From positions 59,581,501 to 59,645,500 of the forward strand of contig JAVUNC010000004.1 of assembly GCA_032173965.1 (NCBI GenBank): a stretch of 64,000 nt of DNA, given 5' to 3'. Source of the DNA: Sitta carolinensis (taxonomy: Eukaryota > Chordata > Aves > Passeriformes > Sittidae). Shown in pieces: positions 12,164 to 26,218 of this stretch (position 1 is its first letter; each line of letters opens with the position of its first letter). The position numbers and the translations under genes were made by a program. The notes under the pieces were generated by a model that searched no databases, had not been told where the DNA came from, and worked only from the letters and a program-made list of their open reading frames with translations.

Positions 12164-15100
12164 CAGCTCTCTAAACGGGCACAAAACATGGATCTTTTCC
12201 ACTGATATGAAAAGTTGTTAGAATGGTGCAAGAGTCAGATCCTGATTAATTTGGTCTGTACTGCTATGTTCCTTTCACGAGAATATAAATAAACACAAAA
12301 AGAGGACCATTTCCTCTGAAAAACTCATTTCTTGTGAAATAAGGAGATTGCATTTTTGGAGAAGGCTGACTGGACAGGACTCCTCCATTCAGGTCTCAGA
12401 GGTTTGCTGTGGGACCTAGTAAACAGGACACCACGGAATTTTAGTCAGGCAAACCACCCAATACAATATATAAAAACCTAAGACTGCCGTTACTAACTTC
12501 TTCTAATATTACAGTGGGTTTTTTGAGCTGTTTGTCAGAAGTGGAATCCTTCTTTGCTCTTAATCCATAAGACAAGTGGGCAAAGTTCCTGCTGGCTGCT
12601 TCAGAAGGGGTGGTGGGGTTGCAGGCACAGAAGCAGCTAACACTGCAGCAGAGCACACACTTTAGCCTGTAACTTTTGCTTAGTGGAATAATTTGGTGGT
12701 GTGACAAAGGGGTTTTCATCCAAGAGTACAGTTACGAATGCCACTGTGTGCTCAGATTAGACAAACAACATTATGAAAAACTATGTAAAGATAACAGATG
12801 AATAAGAAACCAGGTAGTGACATAACCTTTCAAATTATCTAAATAACCGATCTAGTTCAGAGAGGAATAACCTTTTAAAATCATTAGATTTTGTAAGCAG
12901 ACGTAAAAATAATTAACTTCAAATTATGCATCCAGAGAATAATGTAAACTGCAGATTTCAAAGTCAGAATAACTGTAGTTACAAAGGCAAGCAAATGCTG
13001 CTTAGAGGACAAAGACATTGACTATAGATTTTCAGGTGAGCCATTCAGAGCCAGACCAGCATGTTTGACTTTCTTTAAAGATAAGACACTGAAAAACAGG
13101 AGATCCAGTACTTAAACTTTCTCTGTCCGTTCTGGAAATGTTCCTTTTCTGAGCCTCTGAATCACTGGCTTTATAGCTGTATATAGTCATTCCCAAGATG
13201 CTGCAGAGCAATTTAAAGACACTAGAAATCAAGTCCAAATCATCTCTGGTTTTTAGTTGTATTTATAAAGGACAATGATAAAATGAGAATAGAGATAAAG
13301 AGGAAAATTGATGCTGAGTCCCATTATTTTCTTTTGTGAATGTTGATAGGTACATACAGACAAGAGTGAAAGAAGGTAAACCTGAAAAATTTCTCCAATC
13401 AAAAGAGAGTGCAGACACTGGTATGAGACAAAGGGTATGGGAGCAAACACATCCTTTTGCAAAGCACTGGTAAATGGGCAAATCACTGCTGAAGAACCCC
13501 TTCTTTCTGTTAGGGTAGTCTGGTAGGACAGTCAGATAGATGAGGAGGACAACAGAAAGGCCTGGAAAAAGGCCTGAATAGAGAACCTGACTGAGTGAAA
13601 GAAAGAGCACCAGTGGCATAGGGATGACTGAAAACCAGCAACTGGGAAACCTGAAAGTGGCCTTTACCTATACAGAACAAACTGCCAAGTACTCTTCTCA
13701 CTTTTGCCTATGAGTTGACACTGTGGAATTGTTCTCATTCCTGTTGCAGTTGTGACGACCTCTGGCCAGTGATAAAAGGGCTCTCACTTCACTGTCTCCT
13801 CTGGCTTGCAGAATGAGAAGGATGGAGACTCCATATGAGATTTAAGATTCCTCTGCACTACAAGAAAGCAATTTAAAACATAGAAAAAACGAAAAAAAAA
13901 AAAAAGGGCAGAAGAGTTCTTGACTTCCCTCTTAACAGTTGCCCTCCTATCTAAATTATCTTCTAGACTCAGTGCCCATAATCTTTATGTGGTACTACAG
14001 AAATGCAGAGCAATCTTTCTTTACCTGAGATTGGAAATTAGTGTTAGTATAAGGAGAACAATCCCTCCAGGATTTACTGTACTCCAAGGACTTGGTCAGA
14101 TGTGTAAATTTGTTCCATTATGACTAGTTTCCATATCACTGCAAGATGCTGATGGATGTGTCTGTAAGATTAAAATCTGCTGTTACATCAGTGTAAAACT
14201 AGCACAAGGCAGATACAAAGATTTTGGGTTTATATCTGCCTTGGTATCTAAAATGTTTCTGCATTAAAATCTTGCAGCATACCAGTATCTATTTTTGACT
14301 GAATTTACATGGAGGGCATAAACTGCTCTCAAATTTCAGAAAAGGACTTAAAAATTCGTGTGGCTACATACAAGATTTTTAGCAGGCTTGAAGTTTGAGT
14401 ATGATGCTTGAAACCTTGCACTCCTTGACAGATAGGCCAGGACTCAGGTGCAAATTCATGGCATTCCAAAGCATACCATTTGGCTGAACCTGAAACAGGA
14501 TGGAGATTCTCCTCTTACCACATGAAGGTGAGCTCTGAAAACTAAACTTCAATGCACAAACTGCTCCACCTGCCCTTCTGCCCACCCTACTTAATCCTGT
14601 AAATGATAAGCACTTCCAAAAGTTTTCTTGGGCCATTTTTGTTTGTCTCCAGCCATTCTCTCCAAAAGCAGTCAAAGGAAATTCTCATAAATTTTGATCT
14701 TATCTGCACTCAAGGCCAGCACAGGCAATGAGAGGAAGAGCTGCCAAATGCTGTATTTATGACACCTTAATCCACACTCTACGTGTGCAGTATGCAGGCA
14801 ACTTTTTTCCTCCTAGTAATGTACCATTTATTTATTTTGTCTTCATTGTTTTTAAAAGACCATTAGGAAGACTTGCCTGCATTTTCTTTAGAGATTAGCA
14901 GGAGGGGAAGGCTGGATGCTTATCACCCACCACCTGGAGAGGCTAAACGTACAGAAAGACATGAAGTTTAGACACATAATTGTAAGGCTTGATTCCCTGC
15001 CAAAGCAGAGCTGGAGCACAATAACTCAAAGTAAGGCCAAAGTTGAATAGCCACCTGCTAGAATATGAGATAGAAATGAAAGGAACACCTGCAAAATAGG

Positions 15101-16425
15101 ACCAGGAAGGTGGGGGGGAGAAGTCGCCCTTGAAAGTGAAGCAACAGAAACAGTCAACAAGAGACTATACTGAGAACTAAAGTTTTCAAATAAATTAGCC
15201 TCAAAGTGATTTTTGAGAGTTCAGCAAGGAAAATTCTTCTTATAAATACAGCAAGGTGGGGAAGCATGCCACAATCAAAACTGTCCATCCTGATTCTCAT
15301 CAGACTGATAATTTGATGTTCGTATTTCATCAGCATTTCCAAAGATGGCAAAACAGCAGTAATGAATTCTTGCTGCCCTGGTTATTTCCAGATGCTTGTC
15401 ATTATCCATTAGTACTTCCCCATTCACTAACAGTTCAGGTAAAACATAAACTACAAGTATAAAATACCATGGAGTTAACTAATTTCTAAGAAATTCTATG
15501 TATTGGTATCCATGTAGCAATTCCTCCGAAGTCCCTCTGCAACCTAATAATACCTAATAATTTTCATTGATCCATTTATTTTGTAGACCACTCACCAGTA
15601 TATGCTCAAGACTGTTTCTAGATAGACTATCTGAGATTGTGATAATGAAATATTAGTCAACTGGAATACCACCATGTTATTTATTACTTGAAAATAATTA
15701 AATCATCATTCAGATTGTGTGCTCACATTTGTATTTGCTAGCAAATATCTACCTCTCACATTCTTTATTAAACAAAGAAATACAGGTCCAAGCTGGACTC
15801 CCTAGTCCTATAAACTAACTCTGAGAATTAAAATTGAGGTATCACGTTGAAGTACCCATTAACAAAGCTTAGTGTGATATGGAGATAAAGAACAATTCTG
15901 AAAGAATTGATTTATGTTGAGAATAGCCTTTCCTTCCTAGGTTGTTTCGCAATACAGAAGCAGAGCTCAAGTAAACAAAACTAAAAAACATAGAATCTCA
16001 AAAAAAACCCAAACAAACAAAATTAAACAGAAAAAGGAGAATCTTGGTGGCAATTCTGGACAAGGAGATGATACTTACTGGCTGCTCTGCAATTTCTGTA
16101 GAAGTTTTCCACTTAAAAATAATTTAGGTTCATTACGCACCACTTAAAATATATAAATAAATGTTAGGGATGCAGAAGTAGGTCTGTAGCAAATCCACTG
16201 AATCTCTCACAGGAGAGTTCACATGGAAATTAATCTCCATAATACTGATATTGCTGATTTTGTTACTGTTTATATTGCCTTACTACTTAGAAATCTGCCT
16301 AGATACTCCTTTTAGCAGGCATCAATTAATTTTTCTTGTATCAAAAAATTACCATCCTTAGTACCTTTCCTGAAGGAGGCAACGTCTAAAGACAATTTGA
16401 ACATGAAAGCTTCTTTTTTTCACAG
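12164..16425. other. unique non-coding sequence
   Basis: No gene, RNA gene or mobile element can be supported. The open frames are all 60-120 codons and mutually overlapping on both strands (for example 13253-13619), which is typical of background. A short A run lies near 13891-13905. Confidence 0.6.
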
Positions 16426-16441
16426 AAAAAAAAAAAAAAAA
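16426..16441. repeat. poly(A) run, 16 nt
   Basis: Sixteen A, preceded by a C/T-rich stretch and followed by ACAGAAAAAA. A simple homopolymer with no retrocopy sequence recognisable next to it. Confidence 0.85.
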
Positions 16442-19400
16442 CAGAAAAAAGGGTAGTATTTAACAGCCATCAATGGATAAAATCCATTGCCCAATGCATA
16501 TTACAGTCCACACCTTTTCCTCCACCTGAAAGTGAATACCTGAGATAGTGTTTCTGTGATGGCCATCTGCTAGGACCACAAGAAACTCCACCATCTAATC
16601 ATCATAATAAAATTCATGGTTTTAAAAAATAAGGTACACTTATTATGCTCTGTAAAAGAGGATAAATAAAACCAATTTTATGAGTAAAAATTTTTACCTT
16701 CTCTTTTAGTTTACTTTCTTTATATTTATGTCCTTGTCTAGTCTCACACATAATTGCGATAAATGGCTCCAAAATTTGTGCAGATGAGTGCCTGATGAAG
16801 ATGTATTCTATACTTGACTGGCAGTGATGTTGGATAGACCTTGGGAAAAGGGGTGCATATGTTACATATATGTTTTATTTACATTTTGAAAAGAAATGAG
16901 AAACAAAAAATGTTGTCTGAGCTTGTCTGCAGAGTGTTTACAGGAGATTCAGCTTCAGTGATGTATAAGTCTCCTGAGTCAGTTTTGAGACTGCACAGTC
17001 CCCTTCATTTTATCTTCATGAACTGTGTCCTAGTGGGCTGAAAAACACAGTTATTTTAGCCACTTCTCACATTTCTAGCTGAACCCTCTCTTCAATCAAA
17101 GATGATGAAGTGAAATGAAATTATGAAAGGCAGAAAACATAGAGCCCAAAGTGTGACCTAGGAATCTTAATTTTCCTCAATCATTGCTGTAACGGAATGC
17201 AAGTCTGCAGCAGCAGGGGTGAAATTATAGCACAAATTACCATGCTATGCCAGATAAATTATTCTCTGCAGCATGGTTATTAAGTGATAGATAAATAACT
17301 AACACTGCAGGACTGATTGACAAAATATAAGTGACCTGTAGCTAAGCAGGGCACTGTGAAAATAACATTGCAGTGCAACTAATATTTTAATACTGAAATG
17401 AGATTTTCCAAGGCAGAAAAATCTTAAAATAGTATATGACTAAGCCAGCTTCAAGTTAAACAGGCACTAAGAACTCTTCAGCTGAGAATGCCTAGATTCA
17501 TGACATGTCTCATGTAAACATTTGTTAAATAGAAAGTTGGGTACTGGTACATGTTTTCTGTCTGAGGAGGACATTAAAGACTCCTGTTATGAGAGAGTGA
17601 TGGGATGTTTTTCCATCAAACAGGTGTTAGTAGATAGCTATCTTCTTTAACAACATCTTTGAAGACAATGTGGGACATGGGCTCAGAGGTTATTCAGTGA
17701 CATGGTGTCATTCAGGTTTAGAAAGAGAGCTAACAAAGAGAGAAATGGCTTAGATTATTGTCTGAAGGAACCCAAGAAATCACTGACCACGTGGGTTCCC
17801 TGGAGAGCTTCCTCCAATATTTCTACAGCTGGAACCTGCTTCAGTTTAAACATTTCTGTGCAAAACACAGTTGTAGTAGAAAAACTTGTGTCTTACTATT
17901 TGTGATCTTTTAAAATTTACCAAATGCTTGCTATCAGTCCTTGTGACATGTTTATACAAAGGCTGATGCTTGCCGTGAAAGGACACAGTTCTGCCCAGGT
18001 CATCCCAAGGAAAGAAGAAAATTTTTATACAATCAAAAATAAGGGCACTCTCAGAGAAAGATTTTTGACAAAGCAAGCAAGCAGGGTTAACAGCAAGGAC
18101 AGCACCAGCTTTTTAGAAACTGAATATCCATCCAACAACAGGCAAAAAAGCTGACTGGGGAAGATGCAACATATGCCATGTTCCAGAGGGAAAGTCATGA
18201 TTAACCACAGTCATGAAAACACATAATTGCACCAGAAAATAAAAAAAAACCAAAAAACAAAAACATGTCATGAAAGAGAAGTGAAAAGCATGCATGTTCT
18301 TGATCCAATTTTGTATATATTTTCTGCTGACCAGAAAAAATTTGTTCTGAAACTTTTCAGTTAGGTCTTTCATTCATAATGTGCTGTGGAAGGAGCAAGC
18401 CATTTATCTGGGTCCCTATGAAGCTGGAGTACAGGAAAGTGAATCATTGCAGAGACAGAAGCAAACCAGCTTTCAAGACTGTGGCAGCTGAACAGAGGTC
18501 TCTGGCCTCATAAAGGTGTGCTACACATAGGATCTTATACCTAGGTTTGTGCTCCAAACAGCATTCTGGCCCCAGGCCTGGTGAGGAAACTTGGCTGAGG
18601 AAATGAGACAGTGTTTTGATAACGCTCTTGATTTCAGGGAAATGTCTGCTTGCCTGAGGATCTTAAAATATTCCATAAAACAGCATTGACATGATGCTTA
18701 GAATGACAGACTTTTTTTGCCTCTGTGCATGTGTCACTACCCTCATCAGACACAGTATATCATAGGCAGAGGCAAGTTGCAAGAGTCTCAATAATAATTG
18801 CATGAGTCATGTGGATATCTAAAATCAAATTAAGTCTGTCTAATTAAGTATCCAGGTAACTTAATACAGAACTCCAGTAGAACTAGGAGATTCCTAGCAT
18901 AGATTAATAGTGAGTATCTCACTAGAGAAAGCTTCTGTGTGTTCACCTACACACAGTCATAGCCTCTAATCTTTCCTAGATGCAGAACAAACTGAAAGAG
19001 AAAGAGAGAGAAAGGCAGAGAAAAATGGAGGAAATTACAGAGACACATCCATGAAATAATATGAATGTTCTGACTATAGACAAATAGTCAGGGCAATCAA
19101 GAGGGATCAAGCTGAAGACCAGACTCAGATACAGCTAGTGGGACGCTGCCAGTGGGTGGAGGAAGTCTCAAAAAGAAAACAGCGTAGCTAGCTTACTGTC
19201 TCCTTAAGGCAGAACAAAATGCTAGCAGGTGACAGTAAACACAAAGAGATTGAAGAAGATGGCTCTCTGGAGAAAGGCCCTTGTCAGAACTTTTAGAACA
19301 CAAGGAAAAGAAAGGCAGATTTTTGTTTTCTTGTTTTCAAGTCAATTTTGAAACTGAGTGTAGCTCTGTAGGGAAGAGAATTGTTCCCTGGGGGAATTAG

Positions 19401-19509
19401 GGAAGTTGTAGAGTTCAAACAGAATGAAGAACAGGGGGGATATCAATATTTTTTCTCTGGAGGATTGCTTTCAGTAGTTGGTGCTCTCTAGAATCAAGGC
19501 AGAAATTTT
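16442..19509. other. unique non-coding sequence
   Basis: Nothing gene-like. A short purine tract of AGAGAAAGAGAGAG lies around 18994-19014. The rest is AT-rich unique sequence without open frames above background. Confidence 0.6.
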
Positions 19510-19559
19510 AAAAAACCACAAACAAACAAAAAACAAACAAACAAAAAACAACAACAAAA
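19510..19559 (+). repeat. A-rich (CAAA)n repeat
   Basis: Imperfect CAAA and CAA units over about 50 nt. Low-complexity sequence with no coding role. Confidence 0.85.
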
Positions 19560-22500
19560 GCCTCCCACTCCTAAATTCTTAACTATTAAAAAGAAAAATG
19601 ACAAGGGTTCAGTCATGTGGCATTGAGACTTCTGGAGATTTGGGCTACCTTGCTATCTAATATTTCATGACAAATCTGTGAAATTCCCAGAGGGATGCTC
19701 CTTTCTTTTCACCCTGCCTTATCATCCATCAGTTTGTTTGCCTTCTGAACACTTCCTGTGCCCACAGAAGAAATGAAAGGTCGAGTAATCAGCTGGTATC
19801 CTATTATGTGGATATTCTCTCTAGCATAACAGGTCTGATTTAAGGCTTCATGGCATTTCCTGACCCTTAAAATGGAAGACATTTTTATCCTAATCAGTGA
19901 GACCCCAGTATAAATAATCCAGGTATCAAACCCAAACTATTTAATATTTTCCCTTTTAGATCTCTTTCATTAACTAGATTTGCTTGCAGCAGCCACTCAG
20001 GTGGTATTCTCCTACTCTCTGCATAGCACTGCAAAGCACAGAGCTTAAAGCTCTGCCCTTAATTGGTAGTGCTGTAGTGAGAAACACTGATGGTTCTGTA
20101 AAGTCTTGCATGCATAAGAAGATCACTGTTGTCTTTAATGTTCAGGCTCTCTGAAATGTCAGGTGTTTGCCTTTCATTCTCCCCCTCCTGCCTTCGTCAT
20201 ATCTCTCTCCCTAAATAAAATTTTCACAGGAAAAAAAGCATAATCAGCTGGGAGCAGGTGTTTTTAAGCAAAGTAAATTATGTTTTCTGCTTCACTGGAC
20301 TATCTCCTGCCCTGCAGTATGGGAGAAATCCCAGAACATACATGCCAGTCTCAGGGAGCTTCCATCAACCAGGACCATTCCTGAAGGACATCAAATTGTT
20401 AATAGTGCCAAGATGAAAGCTTAGTGGGCTAACTTGAATTTAATGTGACATATTGCACCCTAGATTGTTGCTGTCTTGTTTTAGTGCTATTCTGAGCAGA
20501 CAGCTCCAAAATCTTATGGAAGCAGCCACTGCCATGACAATGGTTCAAAGTTGCTTTTCTTTGCCACCAAACAAGGAAATGAAATGAAAGGAAATATCAT
20601 TTTACCTCAAATTTTGAGGGGTAGACAATCCTCCAGACCAGTCTCTACAGACACTCATTGAAAGAAACTGAAACAGATTCACAAAGATAGAATTGTTTTA
20701 AGGGAAATATTCTTTCTGAAGTCCCTACTGAACTATATATGTCTCCAGTGACCTTGAATCCTTCATGCTATGCAGCTTTGTCTGAGTTGCCATATAGACT
20801 CAGTATGGCAAATGTATTCCATTTGTGCCACACTGAACAGGACCTGAGCAGAATCTAGGCTGCTGCTAAGTGTCTTGGAAAGATGACAATATTTGGGAAA
20901 GGACCTAACCCACATTCTCCCCTTCCAGCTCTCATTTACAGCAATGGCCTGGAGGAAAGCTGCATACTGGATGTTTTTGTACAATTTCCACAGGTGTGTT
21001 CCCTGCAGACTTGTTCTTGCAAAGGCCTGAAAGAGGAGCAGGGCTGTCCTGTTGTTGGAGTCATGAGGAACTGTAACCGTGAGAAAGGGAGGTAAGGAAA
21101 AGACCAAATTTGAGATGGTCACTCTGTGGCAGGGCAGCCACTCCATATGACTGCACAATTATGTGCTGATTCATTTTCTGTTTTAAAAGAATGATTTGTG
21201 CAGCTGGAGAGAGCAGAAGTGTGACTTCTTCAGAAAATGGTAATGGTTCAGAATAGCAGCAGAGATCTGAGGGTTTATGCTCAACAGCAGCTGTAGGGCT
21301 GGACCACTTCAAGATCTCTAGGGGAAAAACTGAGTGAGCCAAAGTTCCTTCTAGAAGCATATATGGCAAATTAGAAGCTGGGGCATATTTTGGACATTTG
21401 TGGCTTGCTTTCACTCAAAAAGAGGAAAAATCAGTCACATGTCCAGAGGTCCATGGAAAGCCTGTACTTATGGAAAAGCCAAACCCACATCAACCTTCTG
21501 TTCTCCAAAACACTTGGAAGCCTTCACTGGTTCACCTCAAAATAATTTGCAAACGTTGTTTCTCCCAGCTCATCTCTTGATGCCATAATAATCTTATCCA
21601 TCCAAGCACACATTTCCCATACAACAAACCACTTCACCTCTCCTACTTGCTTGTCAAAAAAGCTTGCTGATGCTCGCAACAGAATTTCATCATACTTTCT
21701 TGACTCTCATGAAAGGGGGGAGGCTAAGCAACCTTTCCTTTTCTGGCAGGTGCTGGGAATTGCCTCTGGGGAGGAATTTAAGCATGTATAAGCACCAATA
21801 AGTAGGTTTTCTCTCAAGGTTTTTGCTCTCATCTCTGATCTGAAAACTCTACACAGCATCACTTCAATTCCTCCCTTAATACCACAATCCCTGAAGGTTT
21901 CAGAACCAGGATGACCTAAACCTGAATATTTTTCTGTGTATGTCACAAAATTAGATAACATTTAAGCTAATTACTTGAACATGAATATGAGGTTTACCCT
22001 AGATCAATGTCTTAAAGAAAAGATGAGTTTAGGGGTTGTTTTCAGTGGAGGACTTTTGTATTACCAAACACTCCATGAAAAATCTTGCTTCCAAAAAAAA
22101 TTGAAGTCTGAATATTTATATAAACTTGTCCTGTTTACTATATATTTCCCTGCACTTCAGAACTGATCCTGACACTAGCAATTTATGAGGCTGGATTCTG
22201 TGGCCAACGGCAAAAAGACTTGAAGGATTCAAGACAAGCCCACATCCAAGTCCCAGCCTAGAAGTGGGTCAGCTCTGGGCCCTAAGGAAACCGGCAGACT
22301 CTGTGATCCAATTGACTGCAGTACAACTCCAGGGCTTGGCATCTGCGTTCAGTTCTCTATTCCCAAAATCCATTTACTTTAAAGGTGAGACACTGGGGAG
22401 GAGGGAGAGGTGCCATAAGAAACAAATGACTAACTGCAAGAGGCAGCAATTGGACTCAGCATGTTCTGCTAATACACACCTGATAAAAAGCTTTTTTTTT

Positions 22501-23878
22501 TTCTCCTCACTGCAAGCAATCAGTTTTATTAACATTGAACGATAATGTGGAATGACTGTGAGGGAAAAAATGTTTAAAATAATAAAGAGAAACACTGCAG
22601 GTGAGCGAGACTGATTTTAATAAAAGCAACAGAAGAAATTTCTGGGACATTTTCTGCCCCCCTCCTCTTTGGAAGGTAAGATGTGACGAGTCTGGTGTTG
22701 TCAGTCTTGCCAGCAGGAGGGCAGTGACAGGTTGAGCAGCGTGTCTGACAGGACTGAAGTCAAACCTCCAAGAGAAGCAGTGCAGTGCAGAATGGCCAAT
22801 ATTACAGATTATGTGGGGGAGAAGGAATGCACAAGGGTTATTCAGATACCATTATACACAGCAAAAATAAACCCCGAAAAACAACCCACAAACAAATCAA
22901 GATGACAGCTCTGCAAAAAAAGCAGCAAAAAATGAACTCCATCTGATTCAAATCATACTGAATTACAAAGAAAAATATCACCAGCAACAGACAAGCATTA
23001 CATCTCACACTCCTTTAAGGGGGCAGATAGAGTTGCAAAGGTCTCATATGCTTGTAAAAATACAAGTCTTGCTGCCTTTAGATTATGTTCAGGCTGAAAG
23101 TGATGGATGAAGCCCAACATGATACCTTCTCAGCATTGAATTCTGCAGTGACCACATACCTCCTGCTCAGTGTCTGAGTGTCCAAGAGTTATCAGGTAAT
23201 GCCAATGTCACTCCCACAGCAATTACTCACTCAAGTAACAGCTACATGGATGTGTAACATATTAGATTTTCACAGTGTGCAAAATTTTTGCTATTATGGT
23301 GAAAACTCAGCATTTGTGCTTAAAACTTTGAAGTTGTCTGTCTCAATGTGTTGTGCTAATCTCTTTTTTTTCTCCCACTTTTCTTCAGAAGCCATCTCCT
23401 CATGCCACTCACTCCTCAGGCTGGCAGCAAACTGCCTGCTGAGCTATGAAGTCCTGGAATTCTCATTGTAGTTTTTATCAGTGTTTGGCAGCAGCTCATC
23501 TTATCTAACACACTTCTGTTGGAAAAAGAGAACTTGCAGGCTTTCCCAACCTTGCATCTTGCAGATTTCCCTACTCTCTTAGATTTTAATGGTCTTTTGG
23601 ACCATTACACATTGTCAGCATGAACTAGGTGTTTTACTGCAATCCCTATGACCTAAGAACAAATCTGGGAACGTTCTGTCCTCAAAAGGGAGTAAGCAGG
23701 AAAAGGTTTTTCTGATATTGCATCCTATGAACATCTTATTTTCACAAAACAAACATGAAGTGTCAGCATGGATTCCAGAGATCAGCTAATCTAATCAGTG
23801 CAGTAGCTGGCTGTAGGGAACCTAAGGGCAGAGCTAGGCAGAAACTGCTCAATTCCAGCTTAATCATTAAAGATGAAG
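19560..23878. other. unique non-coding sequence
   Basis: No supportable gene. Overlapping frames at 20763-21588 on both strands (up to 131 codons) have no splice context or family resemblance. A GC-richer patch near 22690-22760 holds a weak CTCF-like word that I rejected. Confidence 0.55.
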
Positions 23879-23900
23879 AAAAAAAAAAAAAAAAAAAAAA
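23879..23900. repeat. poly(A) run, 22 nt
   Basis: Twenty-two A following GATGAAG and followed by GACAATT. There is a decayed AATCATTAAA just before it but no recognisable retrocopy, so a simple homopolymer is preferred. Confidence 0.85.
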
Positions 23901-25061
23901 GACAATTAAAACAAAAGACAGTGATAGAGACCAAGAAGAAGTGACAGCAGATTTGGACAGAAGAGAGGGATAAGTCCTATTTGCAACTGTTCATCACATT
24001 TGGTGATTAGTCTCAGCCAAGAAAAATGAAGGATGATTTTTTCTGTAAGATTTCAAAATGAACTTGGATTTCTCTTCTGAAATACGGGGTTGTTTTCTGT
24101 GGAAAAAGAGAGCTAAATAAAAAGACAATGAAAAAGGTCTTGCCTCAAATAGCAAACAGAACACTTAGTGTCAGGGAGAATGCAGTGTTTCAGTTCAACA
24201 TCTCCCAGCTTCTCTCTCCCCCCTTTACTTTAAATGTCAAATACTCCATGTTCTGTTTTATTTTAAAACACATTTCTCCTGTTCAATTGTGTAAATAAAG
24301 AAAAAAGAAACAGATGAGCTCTTATTCATAAATCTCTGCTTGAGGAAGCTAGAGCAGGGTATGACAGAGTTTTTTCAAATGTATACCAAAGACAGTCTCT
24401 GTGCACTTCCAGGTAACCCAGGGGTGAATTTACTTGGAGATGAGGGAAGAGAAGACTGAAAGAAGAAGGAGGGGAAGAAACTGCACTTCCCAGCCTTGCC
24501 TTGCATGGTCATCTTCCCAGGACATAAAATACATTGCCCAGTGGTAGAGTGTGTTCAACAGAGACAACTTTGTGAACTCACAGGTGATGCACCTGTAAGA
24601 GGCCAGTAATGTTTCCTATTCAGTGACGGCAGATTTCACCCTGCTGGTTTATGGCTTTCCCTCTCAGCAGTAACTCTGAATTTACCAGAATAGGCTATTC
24701 TACATATAAGGCTGACACTGCAATTTATTGTATCCCACACATTATACCCAAGCATATGTCCCTATGTGAAATGCTGTTTTACTCATTCAGCATTCATGCG
24801 TGGATGATTTCTTGTGCCTCAAGTATTTAATCTAACGGGCACTTTTAGTATACACAACTACAGGCACTAAGATTAAGGATTTAAAATACTAGACCAATAT
24901 ATTATATAAATTAAAATCTCTTTGGCACCCACAGATATAATATAGTATTTGGGCTTTCTGACCTTGAGTACAATTTCCATATACTCATTAAAAATTGATA
25001 GCACTTATCCTTATCCATTCCCCTCTCCTCAGCCCACCCACCCTTCTCTCCCACATCACAG
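23901..25061. other. unique non-coding sequence
   Basis: No gene is visible. A bipartite E-box at 24580-24596 is noted separately. The end of this stretch is a long pyrimidine-rich tract (about 25018-25059) that forms the acceptor of the weak exon candidate at 25062. Confidence 0.5.
24580..24596. promoter_or_regulatory. inverted E-box pair
   Basis: ACAGGTG and CACCTGT form a perfect 7-bp inverted repeat around ATG. Each arm contains CAGGTG/CACCTG, the E-box bound by the ZEB, SNAI and E-protein families, and paired E-boxes are the known preferred arrangement for ZEB1. Function is inference from the motif. Confidence 0.25.
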
Positions 25062-25167
25062 CCGCCACCTCGGACTCCCTGGTCCTGCACATCAGTCTTA
25101 TGGTTCCCCTCCAGGAGTGTCTGGGGCACCTCTTTCAGGCTCTACAGGAGGCTGCTGTTCTCTGTAA
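25062..25167 (+). CDS. weak candidate terminal exon, Gly/Pro/Ser-rich
   Basis: A strong acceptor (about 40 nt of C and T ending CACATCACAG at 25061) precedes a GC-rich stretch that stays open to TAA at 25165-25167. The roughly 35 residues read HLGLPGPAHQSYGSPPGVSG and end GGCCSL. The composition is unlike the surrounding AT-rich sequence. There is no recognisable domain and no downstream poly(A) signal close by. The final CCSL also looks like a prenylation box, but at this length that carries little weight. It may be only a pyrimidine-rich tract next to a chance frame. Confidence 0.15.
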
Positions 25168-25419
25168 TCCATAGGAGCATGTCAGGGAGCTCACCTCTTC
25201 CCTTTCAATCAAGAAATTGAGACACACACTAATTCCCAAACATGAGATGCAAATGAAGCTTTCCACAGCCACAAAAGTCTTTCAGCTGCTTGTAGCTCAG
25301 CACTAGGTTTCTCAGAAACCTGTTTCCCTGAGACATCACTCAAGCAACAGCTCGGGTTCTAGCCATCCTGTTGTTCAGGCATTAGCACAATAGTTCATTC
25401 CTAGTATTTCGGGGGGTGT

Positions 25420-25900
25420 ATTATTCCTGTTTTATAAAAGGCTTATCCATTCTACAATTGAATTAATAAGAAAAAAAGCTTTAGTAGGGAATAATGTGTA
25501 TCTAATTATTAATGTACTATAGAACTTAGCTTTTATATTGCAATTTATATTGCAATTACCTTCTTTGTGATATAAAGCAGAACAATACAGAGGAAGAACT
25601 TCTTTATTAATGCCTAATTGCATGGTAATTTAAAATATTCAAGTTTCTTTAATAAGGTGCTGTATGAATGTTACCTAATTTGACAAGATTAATTATACAA
25701 TTAATTTGAGACTGCTCTCAATTAAATTAGTAAAAATTCTTAAGAATACAGGAACCTAACATGAAGTGAGATACCTATTAAACAGGGTATTAATTAGACA
25801 GAGATGAAATAATGCATGCTTTGTTAATATAAAGGGCATTGAGGAGTTGGTAAAGATGTATTATTTCATTACTTTAATAAAATAAAGGTAGTCCAGGCAA
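25420..25900. promoter_or_regulatory. AT-rich block resembling a conserved non-coding element
   Basis: This stretch is crowded with homeodomain-type cores (ATTAAT, TAATTA, CTAATTAT) at about 25455, 25500, 25600, 25690-25730 and 25790. It also holds a tandem duplication of a 12-bp unit, TTTATATTGCAA, at about 25531-25555, which gives two TATTGCAATT words that resemble C/EBP half sites. Homopolymers and simple repeats are absent despite the low GC. Such texture is typical of vertebrate conserved enhancers, but conservation cannot be seen from one sequence. Confidence 0.3.
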
Positions 25901-26218
25901 AAAACAATTTCAGAGAATTCTTCAGAAGACTGTATAATAGAAGTCAGTGTTAATTCTGCTACAGGGACTGAGGAGACTGATTCTCACCTCAGGTCAGATT
26001 TATTCCAAGTCGTTTGATCCTGTAGAACTACTCCAACATTATTGCAGGGTAAATCCATGTACAGTCCCAATGGAGCAATGGGAAATGGAGGTAGAGGTCA
26101 GACATGGATTAGAAAATATGCATCAGCTAAGTTCGTATTTAAAAAATGAAAAAAAAAAAAAATTATGTACCCCAGCATCATAAGTTCATAAAATGAAACA
26201 GGTTAGAGTTCAGAATAC
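25901..26218. other. unique sequence upstream of CR1 fragment
   Basis: No feature supported. A 14-nt A run near 26148-26162. Confidence 0.5.

Noticed and set aside
22705..22735. CTCF-like word CCAGCAGGAGGGCAGTG
   Set aside because: It carries an extra base relative to the CTCF core and key positions fail in either alignment.
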